Shown: positions 34,273 through 44,671 of the stretch, piece after piece | How the letters are laid out: every line of letters begins with the position of its first letter | Position numbering within the stretch: position 1 is the first letter of the stretch | Assembly (NCBI RefSeq): GCF_003428885.1 | Contig: NZ_QQRU01000007.1 | Coordinates: 78,996-142,995, forward strand | DNA from: Streptococcus sp. LQJ-218 | GTDB taxonomy: Bacteria > Bacillota > Bacilli > Lactobacillales > Streptococcaceae | Length of the DNA: 64,000 bases | Direction: 5' to 3' | The notes under the pieces: model-generated | Told to the model about the DNA's origin: nothing | Seen by the model: the letters and a program-made list of their open reading frames with translations, nothing else | The model's database searches: none | Program-made: the position numbers and the translations under genes

Positions 34273-37065
34273 ATGAAACTCAAAGATACCCTTAACCTTG
34301 GGAAAACAGCTTTCCCAATGCGTGCAGGCCTTCCAACCAAAGAACCGGTATGGCAAAAAGAATGGGAAGAAGCAAAATTGTACCAACGTCGTCAAGAGTT
34401 GAATGAAGGAAAACCTCATTTCACTCTTCATGATGGCCCTCCATACGCTAACGGAAATATCCACGTTGGTCATGCTATGAACAAGATTTCAAAAGATATC
34501 ATTGTTCGTTCTAAGTCTATGTCAGGATTCTACGCACCATACATCCCAGGTTGGGATACACACGGACTACCAATCGAGCAAGTTTTGGCAAAACAAGGTG
34601 TTAAGCGCAAAGAAATGGACTTGGTTGAATACTTGAAACTTTGCCGTGAATACGCTCTTTCTCAAGTAGATAAACAACGTGAAGACTTCAAACGTTTGGG
34701 TGTTTCAGGTGACTGGGAAAATCCATATGTGACTTTGACTCCTGACTACGAGGCGGCGCAAATCCGTGTCTTCGGCGAGATGGCTAACAAGGGCTATATC
34801 TACCGTGGTGCCAAGCCAGTTTACTGGTCATGGTCATCTGAGTCAGCTCTTGCTGAAGCAGAGATTGAATACCACGATTTGGTTTCAACTTCCCTTTATT
34901 ATGCCAACAAGGTGAAAGATGGCAAAGGTGTGTTAGACGCTGATACTTACATTGTTGTTTGGACAACAACCCCATTTACCATCACAGCTTCTCGTGGTTT
35001 AACTGTTGGTGCAGACATTGATTACGTTTTGGTTCAACCTGCTGGCGAAGCTCGTAAGTTTGTGGTTGCTGCAGAATTGTTGAACAGTTTGTCTGAGAAA
35101 TTTGGTTGGGCTGATGTTCAAGTTTTGGCTACTTACAGTGGTTCAGAATTGAACCAAATTGTGACAGAACACCCATGGGATACAGCTGTAGATGAGTTGG
35201 TGATCCTTGGTGACCACGTTACAACTGACTCTGGTACAGGTATCGTCCATACAGCCCCTGGTTTTGGTGAGGACGACTACAATGTTGGTGTGGCTAATGG
35301 TCTTGAAGTTGCTGTGACAGTTAACGAACGCGGAGTCATGATGGCAAATGCTGGCGCTGAGTTTGAAGGCCAGTTCTATGACAAGGTGGTTCCAACTGTT
35401 ATCGAGAAACTTGGTAACCTCCTTCTTGCCCAAGAAGAAATCTCTCACTCATACCCATTTGACTGGCGTACAAAAAAACCAATCATCTGGCGTGCTGTGC
35501 CACAATGGTTTGCCTCAGTTTCAAAATTCCGTCAAGAAATCTTGGATGAAATTGAAAAAGTGAAATTCCATTCCGAATGGGGTAAAGTCCGTCTTTACAA
35601 CATGATTCGTGACCGTGGTGACTGGGTTATCTCTCGTCAACGTGCTTGGGGTGTTCCACTACCAATCTTCTACGCAGAAGATGGCACTCCAATCATGACA
35701 GCTGAAACGATTGAGCATGTAGCTCAACTCTTTGAAGAGCATGGTTCCATCATCTGGTGGGAACGTGATGCCAAAGACCTCTTGCCAGAAGGATTTACAC
35801 ATCCAGGTTCACCAAATGGTGAGTTCAAGAAAGAAACAGACATCATGGACGTTTGGTTTGACTCAGGTTCTTCGTGGAACGGGGTTGTGGTTAACCGTCC
35901 AGAACTCAAATACCCAGCTGACCTCTACCTTGAAGGTTCTGACCAATACCGTGGTTGGTTCAACTCATCACTCATCACATCTGTTGCCAACCATGGTGTA
36001 GCACCATACAAACAAATCTTGTCACAAGGCTTTGCCCTTGATGGTAAAGGTGAGAAGATGTCTAAATCTCTTGGAAATACCATTGCTCCAAGTGATGTTG
36101 AAAAACAATTTGGTGCGGAAATCTTGCGTCTCTGGGTAACAAGTGTTGACTCAAGCAATGATGTGCGTATCTCTATGGACATCTTGAGCCAAGTCTCTGA
36201 AACTTACCGTAAGATCCGTAACACTCTTCGTTTCTTGATTGCCAATACATCTGACTTTAACCCAGCTGAGGATGCAGTGGCTTACGAAGAACTTCGTTCA
36301 GTTGACAAGTACATGACCATCCGCTTTAACCAGCTTGTGAAAACCATTCGTGATGCCTATGCAGACTTTGAATTCTTGACGATTTATAAGGCTCTGGTAA
36401 ACTTTATCAACGTTGATCTGTCTGCCTTCTATCTTGATTTTGCCAAAGATGTTGTCTACATCGAAGGTGCAAAATCCCTTGAACGCCGTCAAATGCAAAC
36501 TGTCTTCTACGATATCCTTGTCAAAATTACTAAGCTCTTGACACCAATCCTTCCTCACACAGCAGAGGAAATCTGGTCATATCTTGAGTTTGAAGCTGAA
36601 GACTTTGTCCAATTGTCAGAATTGCCAGAAGCTGAAATTTTTGCTAATCAAGAAGAAATCTTGGACACATGGGTAGCCTTCATGGACTTCCGTGGTCAAG
36701 CTCAAAAAGCCTTGGAAGAAGCTCGTAATGCAAAAGTAATCGGTAAATCCCTTGAAGCACACTTGACAGTTTATCCAAATGAAGTTGTGAAAACTCTACT
36801 CGATGCAGTAAACAGCAATGTAGCTCAACTTTTAATCGTGTCAGACTTGACCATCGCAGAAGGACCAGCTCCAGAAGCTGCTGTTAACTTCGAAGATGTA
36901 GCCTTCACAGTTGAACGCGCTACAGGCCAAGTATGTGACCGTTGCCGTCGTATCGACCCAACAACAGCAGAACGCAGCTATAACGCAACCATCTGCGACC
37001 ACTGTGCAAGTATCGTTGAAGATAACTTTGCGGAAGTAGTTGCAGAAGGATTTGAAGCGAAATAA
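34273..37065 (+). CDS. ileS: Isoleucyl-tRNA synthetase
   Basis: A class Ia synthetase of 930 residues. HIGH-type motif [15 protein letters not shown] near residue 58, a CP1 editing domain ([27 protein letters not shown]), KMSKSLGN near 597, the anticodon-binding domain, and a C-terminal zinc motif [24 protein letters not shown]. Site aaaggagat. Controlled by the T-box upstream, and followed by a terminator. Confidence 0.97.
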   Translation: MKLKDTLNLGKTAFPMRAGLPTKEPVWQKEWEEAKLYQRRQELNEGKPHFTLHDGPPYANGNIHVGHAMNKISKDIIVRSKSMSGFYAPYIPGWDTHGLPIEQVLAKQGVKRKEMDLVEYLKLCREYALSQVDKQREDFKRLGVSGDWENPYVTLTPDYEAAQIRVFGEMANKGYIYRGAKPVYWSWSSESALAEAEIEYHDLVSTSLYYANKVKDGKGVLDADTYIVVWTTTPFTITASRGLTVGADIDYVLVQPAGEARKFVVAAELLNSLSEKFGWADVQVLATYSGSELNQIVTEHPWDTAVDELVILGDHVTTDSGTGIVHTAPGFGEDDYNVGVANGLEVAVTVNERGVMMANAGAEFEGQFYDKVVPTVIEKLGNLLLAQEEISHSYPFDWRTKKPIIWRAVPQWFASVSKFRQEILDEIEKVKFHSEWGKVRLYNMIRDRGDWVISRQRAWGVPLPIFYAEDGTPIMTAETIEHVAQLFEEHGSIIWWERDAKDLLPEGFTHPGSPNGEFKKETDIMDVWFDSGSSWNGVVVNRPELKYPADLYLEGSDQYRGWFNSSLITSVANHGVAPYKQILSQGFALDGKGEKMSKSLGNTIAPSDVEKQFGAEILRLWVTSVDSSNDVRISMDILSQVSETYRKIRNTLRFLIANTSDFNPAEDAVAYEELRSVDKYMTIRFNQLVKTIRDAYADFEFLTIYKALVNFINVDLSAFYLDFAKDVVYIEGAKSLERRQMQTVFYDILVKITKLLTPILPHTAEEIWSYLEFEAEDFVQLSELPEAEIFANQEEILDTWVAFMDFRGQAQKALEEARNAKVIGKSLEAHLTVYPNEVVKTLLDAVNSNVAQLLIVSDLTIAEGPAPEAAVNFEDVAFTVERATGQVCDRCRRIDPTTAERSYNATICDHCASIVEDNFAEVVAEGFEAK

Positions 37066-37126
37066 GGTTGAAAAGTCTAGGGAAGACTCAATTTGAGAAG
37101 AAAAGACAACTAATCTTATAGTCTAT

Positions 37127-37175
37127 AAAACGCATTGTATCAAGTTTTTGAACACCTGATATGATGCGTTTTTAT
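37127..37175 (+). terminator. Terminator after ileS
   Basis: AAAACGCATTGTATCA and TGATATGATGCGTTTT form a long stem with small mismatches, followed by TTATT. Confidence 0.75.
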
Positions 37176-37180
37176 TATGT

Positions 37181-37236
37181 AATACTCAATTAAAATCAAT
37201 GATCAAACTAGAAAACTAGCTGCAGGTTGCTCAAAT
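37181..37236 (-). repeat. Truncated BOX element (boxC plus start of boxB)
   Basis: AATACTCAATTAAAATCAAT to GCAGGTTGCTCAAA corresponds to boxC and the first bases of boxB in inverted orientation. It stops abruptly where the gene remnant begins, so boxA and the remnant's 5' end were lost together. Confidence 0.75.
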
Positions 37237-37239
37237 ACC

Positions 37240-37503
37240 CGGAGTCCTGAATTAATTTTATCTACAACAGTTGCAGGAGTTTTACTTCCAACTGTTTTAA
37301 AAATTGCTATTTTAGTTTTAGGAATTGTTCCAATTGTATACTACAAGGGAGAAAGTCGTGGTGGTTCGGCTCCTTCTGTTTTGTTAATCGTAGGTTCTGT
37401 AGTAGGCTTGATTCCATTTTTAGGCTGGATTGGTGGAATCGTCCTTGTCATCGGAGGAGCTTTGTACTTGTCAAGCTTGAAACAATTCAAAATTGAAGGA
37501 TAA
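37240..37503 (+). pseudogene. 3' remnant of a small membrane protein gene
   Basis: An open frame without a start codon reads SPELILSTTVAGVLLPTVLK and continues through about three hydrophobic stretches (LKIAILVLGIVPIVYY, PSVLLIVGSVVGLIPFLGW, GGIVLVIGGALYL) to SLKQFKIEG and a stop at 37501. Backwards the frame enters a truncated BOX element. Codon use looks normal, so the truncation is recent. Family not recognised. A terminator follows. Confidence 0.75.
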
Positions 37504-37512
37504 GTTATTCTA

Positions 37513-37542
37513 GGTGAAGAGTCGAAGAGCTCTTCTCTTTTT
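37513..37542 (+). terminator. Terminator after the membrane protein remnant
   Basis: GAAGAG and CTCTTC around a short loop (AAGAGCTCTT palindrome), then CTTTTT. Its survival supports the idea that the remnant was a real gene. Confidence 0.65.
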
Positions 37543-37636
37543 AATCGATTTTGACTAGCTTTTTTGTGAAAAATTGTGTAAAATAGAATAGATAAACGAG
37601 GGAGAACCTCGGAGAATTTAAAGGAGAATCCATCTA

Positions 37637-38329
37637 ATGGTAAAATTGGTTTTTGCTCGCCACGGTGAGTCTGAATGGAACAAAGCTAACCTTTTCACTG
37701 GTTGGGCTGATGTTGATTTGTCTGAAAAAGGTACACAACAAGCGATTGACGCTGGTAAATTGATCAAAGAAGCTGGTATCGAATTTGACCAAGCATATAC
37801 TTCAGTATTGAAACGCGCGATCAAAACAACAAACTTGGCTCTTGAAGCTTCTGACCAATTGTGGGTTCCAGTTGAAAAATCATGGCGCTTGAACGAACGT
37901 CACTACGGTGGTTTGACTGGTAAAAACAAAGCTGAAGCAGCTGAACAATTTGGTGATGAGCAAGTTCACATCTGGCGTCGTTCATACGATGTATTGCCTC
38001 CAGCGATGGATCGCGATGATGAGCATTCAGCTCACACTGACCGTCGTTACGCTTCACTTGACGATTCAGTTATTCCAGATGCTGAAAACTTGAAAGTGAC
38101 TTTGGAACGTGCCCTTCCATTCTGGGAAGATAAAATCGCTCCAGCTCTTAAAGATGGTAAAAACGTATTCGTAGGAGCTCACGGTAACTCAATCCGTGCC
38201 CTTGTAAAACACATCAAAGGTTTGTCAGATGACGAAATCATGGACGTGGAAATCCCTAACTTCCCACCATTGGTCTTCGAATTTGACGAAAAATTGAACG
38301 TCGTTTCTGAATACTACCTTGGAAAATAA
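37637..38329 (+). CDS. gpmA: 2,3-bisphosphoglycerate-dependent phosphoglycerate mutase
   Basis: A glycolytic enzyme interconverting 3- and 2-phosphoglycerate. 230 residues. [12 protein letters not shown] holds the catalytic His; also [22 protein letters not shown] and [14 protein letters not shown] with the second His. Codon use is strongly biased to highly expressed codons. The leader holds TTGACT (37551) and an AT-rich -10 region (37579-37589), with aaaggag 11 bases before the ATG. Monocistronic with a terminator. Confidence 0.96.
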   Translation: MVKLVFARHGESEWNKANLFTGWADVDLSEKGTQQAIDAGKLIKEAGIEFDQAYTSVLKRAIKTTNLALEASDQLWVPVEKSWRLNERHYGGLTGKNKAEAAEQFGDEQVHIWRRSYDVLPPAMDRDDEHSAHTDRRYASLDDSVIPDAENLKVTLERALPFWEDKIAPALKDGKNVFVGAHGNSIRALVKHIKGLSDDEIMDVEIPNFPPLVFEFDEKLNVVSEYYLGK

Positions 38330-38337
38330 AAAATTGT

Positions 38338-38365
38338 AAGCCTAGGATTGATTTCTAGGCTTTTT
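38338..38365 (+). terminator. Terminator after gpmA
   Basis: AAGCCTAG and CTAGGCTT with a nine-base loop, then TTT. Confidence 0.85.
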
Positions 38366-38381
38366 ATGTTAGTATGGTAGT

Positions 38382-40793
38382 ATGATAAGGAATAAAAAAC
38401 AAGATTATGTATTGGCCTACAAGCGACCAGCGTCAAGAACATATAAGGGTTGGGAAGAAGAGGCCTTACCGATAGGCAATGGTTCTTTAGGGGCAAAAGT
38501 ATTTGGCCTTATAGGGGCTGAGCGGATTCAATTCAATGAAAAAAGTCTTTGGTCTGGTGGTCCACTTCCTGATAGTTCCGATTATCAGGGTGGAAATCTT
38601 CAGGACCAGTATTTTTTTTTAGCTGATATTCGGCAGGCTTTGGAAAAGAGAGATTACAATACTGCTAAAGTGCTAGCTGAACAGCACCTGGTCGGGCCTA
38701 AAACGGGTCAATATGGGACCTATCTGTCCTTTGGAGATCTTCTCATTGAGTTCAGCCAGCAAGGTAAGACTTTGTCTCAGGTGACGGATTACCATAGACA
38801 GCTGAATATCAGTAAGGCGCTTGCGACGACATCTTATGCATATAAAGGGACGTATTTTAAACGTGAAGTTTTTGCGAGTTTTCCAGATGATCTCTTGGTT
38901 CAACGCTTTACTCAGGAAGGGTCGAAAGCTCTAGATTTTACTATAGAACTGTTGCTAAGTCGTGATTTGGCTTCTGATGGAAAATATAATCAGGAGAAGT
39001 CTGATTATAAGGAATGTCAGCTGGATATCTCTACTTCTAATATCTTGATGAAGGGACGGGTTAAGGACAATGACCTGCAGTTTGCTAGCTGTCTAGCTTG
39101 GCAAACAGATGGAGACATTAGAGTCTGGTCAAATAAGGTTCAGATATCAGGAGCCAGTTATGCCAATCTCTTCTTGGTCGCTAAGACGGATTTTGCTCAA
39201 AATCCTGCTAGCAATTATCGCAAGAAACTAGATTTGGAGCAGCAAGTAAAGGACTTGGTGGAGATAGCTAAAGAAAAGGGCTATGCCCAATTGAAATCAA
39301 GGCATATTGATAACTACCAAGCTTTATTTCAGCGTGTTCAATTGGATTTGGGAGCTGATGTATACACATCCACTACAGATGATTTGTTAAAAAATTATAA
39401 GCCACAAGAGGGGCAGGCTTTGGAGGAGCTCTTCTTCCAGTATGGACGGTACTTATTGATTAGTTCTTCCAGAGACTGCCCAGATGCTCTACCAGCTAAT
39501 CTACAGGGAGTCTGGAATGCGGTCGATAATCCTCCTTGGAATTCGGACTATCACTTAAATATCAATCTGCAGATGAATTATTGGCCAGCCTATGTTACCA
39601 ATCTCCTAGAGACGGCTTTTCCAGTCATCAACTATATCGATGATTTGCGAGTCTATGGTCGTCTAGCGGCTGCAAGGTATGCAGGAATCGTCTCTCAGAA
39701 GGGTGAGGAGAATGGTTGGTTGGTTCATACTCAAGCGACTCCTTTTGGCTGGACGGCACCTGGTTGGGATTACTATTGGGGTTGGTCACCAGCTGCCAAT
39801 GCGTGGATGATGCAAACTGTTTATGAAGCCTATTCATTTTATAGGGACCAAGACTATCTCAGGGAGAAAATTTATCCCATGTTGAGGGAAACGGTACGTT
39901 TTTGGAATGCCTTTTTACATAAGGATCAGCAGGCGTATCGTTGGGTCTCTTCTCCGTCTTATTCTCCAGAACATGGGCCAATTTCGATTGGCAATACCTA
40001 TGACCAATCTCTGATTTGGCAATTATTCCATGATTTTATTCAAGCTGCTCAAGAATTGGGGCTGGATGAGGACTTGTTGGCTGAAGTCAAGGAGAAGTTT
40101 GACCTGCTTAATCCTCTTCAAATCACTCAATCTGGTCGAATCAGGGAGTGGTATGAGGAGGAAGAGCAGCATTTTCAAAATGAGAAAGTGGAGGCCCAGC
40201 ATCGGCACGCTTCCCATCTAGTGGGACTCTATCCTGGTAATCTCTTTAGCTATAAGGGGCAGGAGTATCTTGAAGCGGCGCGTGCTAACCTCAATGATCG
40301 TGGGGATGGCGGCACAGGGTGGTCCAAGGCTAATAAGATCAATCTCTGGGCGCGTCTAGGAGATGGCAATCGAGCCCATAAATTATTAGCAGAGCAATTA
40401 AAGACATCCACCTTTCCCAATCTTTGGTGTAGCCACCCTCCTTTTCAGATAGATGGTAATTTTGGTGCTAGCAGTGGCATGGCGGAAATGTTGCTCCAGT
40501 CTCATACAGCTTATCTGGTGCCCCTAGCTGCCCTACCCAATGCCTGGTCAAGAGGTTCTGTTTCAGGTTTAATGGCACGCGGACATTTTGAAGTTAGTAT
40601 GCGGTGGGAGGATAAAAAACTCTTACAGATGACCATTTTATCAAGAAGTGGAGGAGATTTGCGAGTCTCTTATCCAGGTATTGAAAAAAGTGTGATTGAA
40701 GTGAATCAAGAAAAAGCAAAAGTGAAATGCATAGGGAATGATTGTATTTCAGTGGCGACAGCAGAAGGCGATTTTGTTCAATTTTATTTTTAA
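38382..40793 (+). CDS. Glycoside hydrolase family 95 (alpha-L-fucosidase type)
   Basis: 803 residues across the full GH95 layout: an N-terminal beta domain (PIGNGSLGAKVFGLIGAERIQFNEKSLWSGG), an (alpha/alpha)6 catalytic barrel with LPANLQGVWN, NLQMNYWPA, GWTAPGWDYYWGWSP and SYSPEHGPISIGNTYDQS, and a C-terminal domain with HPPFQIDGNFGASSGMAEMLLQS. No signal peptide, so it acts in the cytoplasm, probably on imported fucosylated oligosaccharides. The start lies only 17 bases after the gpmA terminator with no ribosome site. Confidence 0.88.
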   Translation: MIRNKKQDYVLAYKRPASRTYKGWEEEALPIGNGSLGAKVFGLIGAERIQFNEKSLWSGGPLPDSSDYQGGNLQDQYFFLADIRQALEKRDYNTAKVLAEQHLVGPKTGQYGTYLSFGDLLIEFSQQGKTLSQVTDYHRQLNISKALATTSYAYKGTYFKREVFASFPDDLLVQRFTQEGSKALDFTIELLLSRDLASDGKYNQEKSDYKECQLDISTSNILMKGRVKDNDLQFASCLAWQTDGDIRVWSNKVQISGASYANLFLVAKTDFAQNPASNYRKKLDLEQQVKDLVEIAKEKGYAQLKSRHIDNYQALFQRVQLDLGADVYTSTTDDLLKNYKPQEGQALEELFFQYGRYLLISSSRDCPDALPANLQGVWNAVDNPPWNSDYHLNINLQMNYWPAYVTNLLETAFPVINYIDDLRVYGRLAAARYAGIVSQKGEENGWLVHTQATPFGWTAPGWDYYWGWSPAANAWMMQTVYEAYSFYRDQDYLREKIYPMLRETVRFWNAFLHKDQQAYRWVSSPSYSPEHGPISIGNTYDQSLIWQLFHDFIQAAQELGLDEDLLAEVKEKFDLLNPLQITQSGRIREWYEEEEQHFQNEKVEAQHRHASHLVGLYPGNLFSYKGQEYLEAARANLNDRGDGGTGWSKANKINLWARLGDGNRAHKLLAEQLKTSTFPNLWCSHPPFQIDGNFGASSGMAEMLLQSHTAYLVPLAALPNAWSRGSVSGLMARGHFEVSMRWEDKKLLQMTILSRSGGDLRVSYPGIEKSVIEVNQEKAKVKCIGNDCISVATAEGDFVQFYF

Positions 40794-40804
40794 GAAGATA
40801 ATAG

Positions 40805-40832
40805 AAGGCAGTGATTTGAGACTGCCTTTTTT
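40805..40832 (+). terminator. Terminator after the GH95 gene
   Basis: AAGGCAGT and ACTGCCTT with an eight-base loop, followed by TTTT. Confidence 0.85.
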
Positions 40833-40855
40833 GAAGGATTTGAGAATGTAAGCAG

Positions 40856-40884
40856 TTTCCAACTAGTTGAAAAAGCGTTATAAT
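40856..40884 (+). promoter_or_regulatory. Promoter before the ABC/FtsX pair
   Basis: TTTCCA, 17 bases, TATAAT (40879-40884), 40 bases before the ATG. Confidence 0.55.
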
Positions 40885-40923
40885 GGTAGTAGGAAGTAAT
40901 TTGTTTGAGAGAGGGTGGGTCTT

Positions 40924-41625
40924 ATGGCTTATATTGAGATGAAACGCTGTTACAAGCGTTATCAGGTTGGAGACACGGAGATTGTGGCCAATCGTGATGT
41001 GAATTTTGAGATTGAAAAAGGGGAGTTGGTGATCATTCTAGGTGCGTCTGGTGCAGGCAAGTCAACAGTTCTTAACCTGCTTGGGGGAATGGATACCAAT
41101 GATGAAGGGGAAATCTGGATTGATGGTGCAAATATTGCAGACTATAGTTCCCACAAGAGAACCAATTACCGCCGCAATGATGTAGGCTTTGTTTTTCAGT
41201 TTTATAATCTAGTTTCCAATCTAACCGCTAAGGAAAATGTGGAATTAGCTTCAGAAATCGTGACAGATGCCTTGGATCCTGAGCAAGTCTTGACAGATGT
41301 AGGTCTGGCTCATCGTCTCAATAACTTTCCAGCTCAGCTTTCTGGAGGGGAGCAACAGCGAGTCTCCATTGCACGCGCAGTAGCCAAAAATCCTAAAATT
41401 CTCCTTTGTGATGAACCGACAGGCGCCTTGGATTATCAGACGGGGAAGCAAGTTTTGAAAATCCTCCAAGATATGTCTCGTCAAAAGGGAGCGACGGTAA
41501 TTATCGTAACTCACAATGGAGCTTTGGCGCCCATTGCTGATCGCGTGATTCATATGCACGATGCCAGTGTCAAGGATGTGGTGATCAACCAGTATCCTCA
41601 GGATATCGACAGTTTGGAGTACTAG
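40924..41625 (+). CDS. ABC transporter ATP-binding protein (MacB/LolD type)
   Basis: 233 residues: Walker [11 protein letters not shown]-loop [16 protein letters not shown], signature [14 protein letters not shown], Walker [13 protein letters not shown] and H-loop VTHNG. This type pairs with FtsX-like permeases for export of peptides, lipids or antimicrobials. The ATG at 40924 has gagaggg upstream; a GTG three codons earlier is less likely. The partner starts one base after its stop. Confidence 0.92.
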   Translation: MAYIEMKRCYKRYQVGDTEIVANRDVNFEIEKGELVIILGASGAGKSTVLNLLGGMDTNDEGEIWIDGANIADYSSHKRTNYRRNDVGFVFQFYNLVSNLTAKENVELASEIVTDALDPEQVLTDVGLAHRLNNFPAQLSGGEQQRVSIARAVAKNPKILLCDEPTGALDYQTGKQVLKILQDMSRQKGATVIIVTHNGALAPIADRVIHMHDASVKDVVINQYPQDIDSLEY

Positions 41626-41626
41626 C

Positions 41627-44335
41627 ATGATCAAGCGAAAAACCTATTGGAAGGACTTAATTCAGTCTTTCACAGGCTCTAAGGGGCGTTTCTTATCCAT
41701 CTTAACCTTGATGATGTTGGGCTCTCTAGCCCTAGTAGGTCTCAAAGTAACTAGTCCCAACATGGAGGCGACAGCTAATGCTTATTTAAAAACTGCTCAA
41801 ACCTTGGATTTGGCAGTTATGTCTAACTATGGTTTGGATCAAGCAGATCAAGAAGAACTAGAACAGATAGAGGGCGCAGAGGTTGAGTTTGGCTATTTGA
41901 CAGATGTGACTATGGATAATGGGGAGGATGCCATTCGACTGTACTCCAGACCAGAGCGAATTTCAACCTTTCAGCTAAGAGAGGGGCGACTTCCTCAGAC
42001 AGGACAGGAAATTGCTTTGGCTACTCATTTGCAAGACCAATACAGCGTGGGACAGGAGATTAGTTTTAAAGAAAAAGAAGAGAGTCATTCCTCTTTAAAA
42101 GACCATACTTATACCATTACTGGTTTTGTGGATTCAGCTGAAATTCTCTCCCAGCGAGATATGGGCTATGCGGGTAGTGGAAGTGGGACTCTGACAGCCT
42201 ATGGAGTGATTTTACCGAGTCAGTTTGATCAGAAAGTCTACAATATAGCACGTTTGAAATATCAAGATTTAGCAGGCTTAAATGCTTTCTCAGTAGCTTA
42301 TGAAGAGAAATCCAAACAGCATCAGGAAGATCTTGAACAAGCTTTATCAGATAATGGCAAGGCACGTCTGCAACTCTTGAAAAAAGAAGGCCAAGAGTCT
42401 CTAGACAAAGGTCAAGAAACCCTTGACAAGGCTGAGACTAATTTGCAGGAAGGCAAGCGTCGTTTAGCAGCTGCCTATGCTCGTTTACAGGCTCAAGAAA
42501 GTCAACTAGCCTTGCTTCCTCAAGCCCAGAGAGAGCAGGCGAGTGCTCAACTTACTCAAGCCAAGCAGGAATTGAGTAAGGAAGAGGACAAACTAAAGCA
42601 GGCTGAACAAAATCTAGCCCAAGAAAAGGAAAAATTAGAAAAACATCAGCAAGTCTTGGACACTTTGGCCGAACCAAAGTATCAAGTCTATAATCGTCAG
42701 ACCATACCAGGTGGTCAGGGCTATCTCATGTACAGTAATGCTTCAGCCAGTATTCGGGCAGTGGGCAATATCTTTCCAGTAGTGCTTTATGCCGTAGCAG
42801 CTATGGTGACCTTTACAACCATGACTCGTTTTGTGGATGAAGAGCGAACACATGCAGGGATTTTTAAGGCCTTGGGCTATCGCAGTAAGGATATTATTGC
42901 CAAGTTTCTCCTTTATGGTCTAGTAGCTGGGACTGTCGGAACAGCTCTAGGTAGCATACTTGGACATTATTTACTAGCCGGTGTGATTTCAAGTGTCATT
43001 ACAAAAGACATGGTGGTGGGAGAAACCCAGATTCAGTTCTATTGGAGCTATAGTTTATTAGCTCTTGGTTTAAGTTGGTTGGCGAGTGTGTTACCAGCCT
43101 ACCTGGTAGCTCGTAGGGAACTTCACGATGAAGCAGCCCAGCTTTTACTGCCTAAACCACCTGTCAAAGGAGCTAAAATCTTACTGGAGCGCATCGGTTT
43201 TATCTGGCGTCGTCTCAGTTTTACTCATAAGGTAACAGCCCGCAATATCTTTCGTTATAAGCAACGGATGTTGATGACGATCTTTGGTGTGGCAGGTTCT
43301 GTAGCCCTGCTCTTTGCAGGTTTGGGAATCCAATCCTCTGTAGCAGGAGTTCCGTCTAGACAGTTTCAACAAATCCAACAGTATCAGATGATTATCTCTG
43401 AAAATCCTAGTGCGACCAATCAAGACAAGGCAGATCTAGAAGAAGTGTTGAAAGGGCAAGATATCCAAGCCTACCAGAAAATCTATTCAAAAACGCTAGA
43501 CAAGGACTTCAAAGGTAAGGCTGGTCTTCAGACCATCACCCTTATGATGACAGAGAAGGAAGATTTGACACCCTTTATCCATCTGCAACATCATCAGCAG
43601 GAGCTGACATTAAAAGATGGCATCGTTATCACAGCTAAACTTGCCCAGTTGGCAGGTGTCAAGGCTGGGCAGACTCTAGAAATTGAAGGTAAGAAGCTAA
43701 AGGTCGCTGCCATTGCTGAGAACTACGTTGGTCACTTTATTTATATGAGTCAGGCTAGCTATGAGCAACTTTACGGACAGCTACCCCAAGCCAACACTTA
43801 TCTGGTCTCGCTGAGGGATATCAGTGCTTCTAGTATCGAAAGACAGGCAGGCTTGCTTATGAATCAAGCTGCGGCGTCTAGCGTCGTCCAAAATGCTTCA
43901 GCCATTCGACTCTTTGATTCGGTCGCAAGTTCACTCAATCAGACTATGGCCATCTTGGTCATCGTATCGGTTCTATTGGCTATTGTTATCCTTTACAATC
44001 TGACCAATATCAACGTGGCTGAGAGAATCCGTGAACTCTCCACTATCAAGGTTCTCGGTTTTCATAATAATGAAGTCACCCTCTACATTTATCGTGAGAC
44101 GATTGTGCTGTCCCTTGTGGGAATCGTATTTGGTCTGGTATCTGGTTTCTATTTACACCAATTTTTGATTCAAATGATTTCGCCTGCGACTATTCTTTTT
44201 TATCCGCAGGTAGGCTGGGAAGTCTACGTAATCCCAGTGGCAGCAGTAAGCATCATTTTGACCTTGCTTGGTTTCTTCGTCAATCATCATCTGAGAAAGG
44301 TTGATATGCTTGAAGCTTTGAAATCTATAGAGTAA
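41627..44335 (+). CDS. FtsX-like ABC permease with long coiled coil
   Basis: 902 residues. One N-terminal membrane helix, a large outer domain, a 90-residue Glu/Lys/Gln coiled coil (about 250-345, LDKGQETLDKAETNLQEGKRR and onwards), three helices in a first FtsX domain (VVLYAVAAMVTFTTMTRFVDEERTHAGIFKALGYR), a second outer domain, and a second FtsX domain at the C-terminus (INVAERIRELSTIKVLGF). Partner of the preceding ATPase. The substrate is unknown; the coiled coil recalls FtsX/PcsB-like or RcsF-like signalling, but that is speculation. The stop codon is the first part of a BOX. Confidence 0.87.
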   Translation: MIKRKTYWKDLIQSFTGSKGRFLSILTLMMLGSLALVGLKVTSPNMEATANAYLKTAQTLDLAVMSNYGLDQADQEELEQIEGAEVEFGYLTDVTMDNGEDAIRLYSRPERISTFQLREGRLPQTGQEIALATHLQDQYSVGQEISFKEKEESHSSLKDHTYTITGFVDSAEILSQRDMGYAGSGSGTLTAYGVILPSQFDQKVYNIARLKYQDLAGLNAFSVAYEEKSKQHQEDLEQALSDNGKARLQLLKKEGQESLDKGQETLDKAETNLQEGKRRLAAAYARLQAQESQLALLPQAQREQASAQLTQAKQELSKEEDKLKQAEQNLAQEKEKLEKHQQVLDTLAEPKYQVYNRQTIPGGQGYLMYSNASASIRAVGNIFPVVLYAVAAMVTFTTMTRFVDEERTHAGIFKALGYRSKDIIAKFLLYGLVAGTVGTALGSILGHYLLAGVISSVITKDMVVGETQIQFYWSYSLLALGLSWLASVLPAYLVARRELHDEAAQLLLPKPPVKGAKILLERIGFIWRRLSFTHKVTARNIFRYKQRMLMTIFGVAGSVALLFAGLGIQSSVAGVPSRQFQQIQQYQMIISENPSATNQDKADLEEVLKGQDIQAYQKIYSKTLDKDFKGKAGLQTITLMMTEKEDLTPFIHLQHHQQELTLKDGIVITAKLAQLAGVKAGQTLEIEGKKLKVAAIAENYVGHFIYMSQASYEQLYGQLPQANTYLVSLRDISASSIERQAGLLMNQAAASSVVQNASAIRLFDSVASSLNQTMAILVIVSVLLAIVILYNLTNINVAERIRELSTIKVLGFHNNEVTLYIYRETIVLSLVGIVFGLVSGFYLHQFLIQMISPATILFYPQVGWEVYVIPVAAVSIILTLLGFFVNHHLRKVDMLEALKSIE

Positions 44336-44575
44336 TACTTAATGAAAATCAAAGAGCAAACTAAGAAACTAGCCGCAGGTTGCTCAAAATACCGTTTTGA
44401 GCTAGTAGATAAGACTGACGAAGTTAGATCAAAACACTGTTTTGAGGTTGTGGATAGAACTGACGAAGTCAGCTCAAAACACCGTTTTGAGGTTGCAGAT
44501 AGAACTGACGAAGTCAGTAACATATATCTACGACAAGGCCACGCTGACGTGGTTTGAATAGATTTTCAAAGAGTC
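44334..44575 (-). repeat. BOX element with three boxB units
   Basis: About 240 bp in inverted orientation: boxC (44335-44381), three 45-bp boxB units (44382-44426, 44427-44471, 44472-44516) and boxA with the BOX-A1R-like site ctacgacaaggccacgctgacg. Each boxB holds a CTCAAAA...TTTTGAG hairpin or a near match. The boxA end is slightly degraded (GAGTCA instead of GAGTAT). Because 45 is a multiple of three, a 71-codon frame stays open through it. Confidence 0.92.
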
Positions 44576-44619
44576 AGGCAGTTCTTTTTAGCTGATTGAT
44601 CTTATATTTACTCGTAAAC

Positions 44620-44670
44620 AAAAATCCTCCGTTTCAAAGAGTAGGGAACTCTTTGTGACAGAGGATTTTT
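44620..44670. terminator. Terminator of tpx, nested stem
   Basis: AAAAATCCTC and GAGGATTTTT enclose CAAAGAGT/ACTCTTTG. A symmetric form, able to act on both strands, just after the tpx stop. Confidence 0.85.
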
Positions 44671-44671
44671 T

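Noticed and set aside
44342..44557. A 71-codon frame with repeated FEVVDRTDEV-like segments
   Set aside because: It lies wholly in the BOX element and stays open only because boxB is 45 bases long. No ribosome site.
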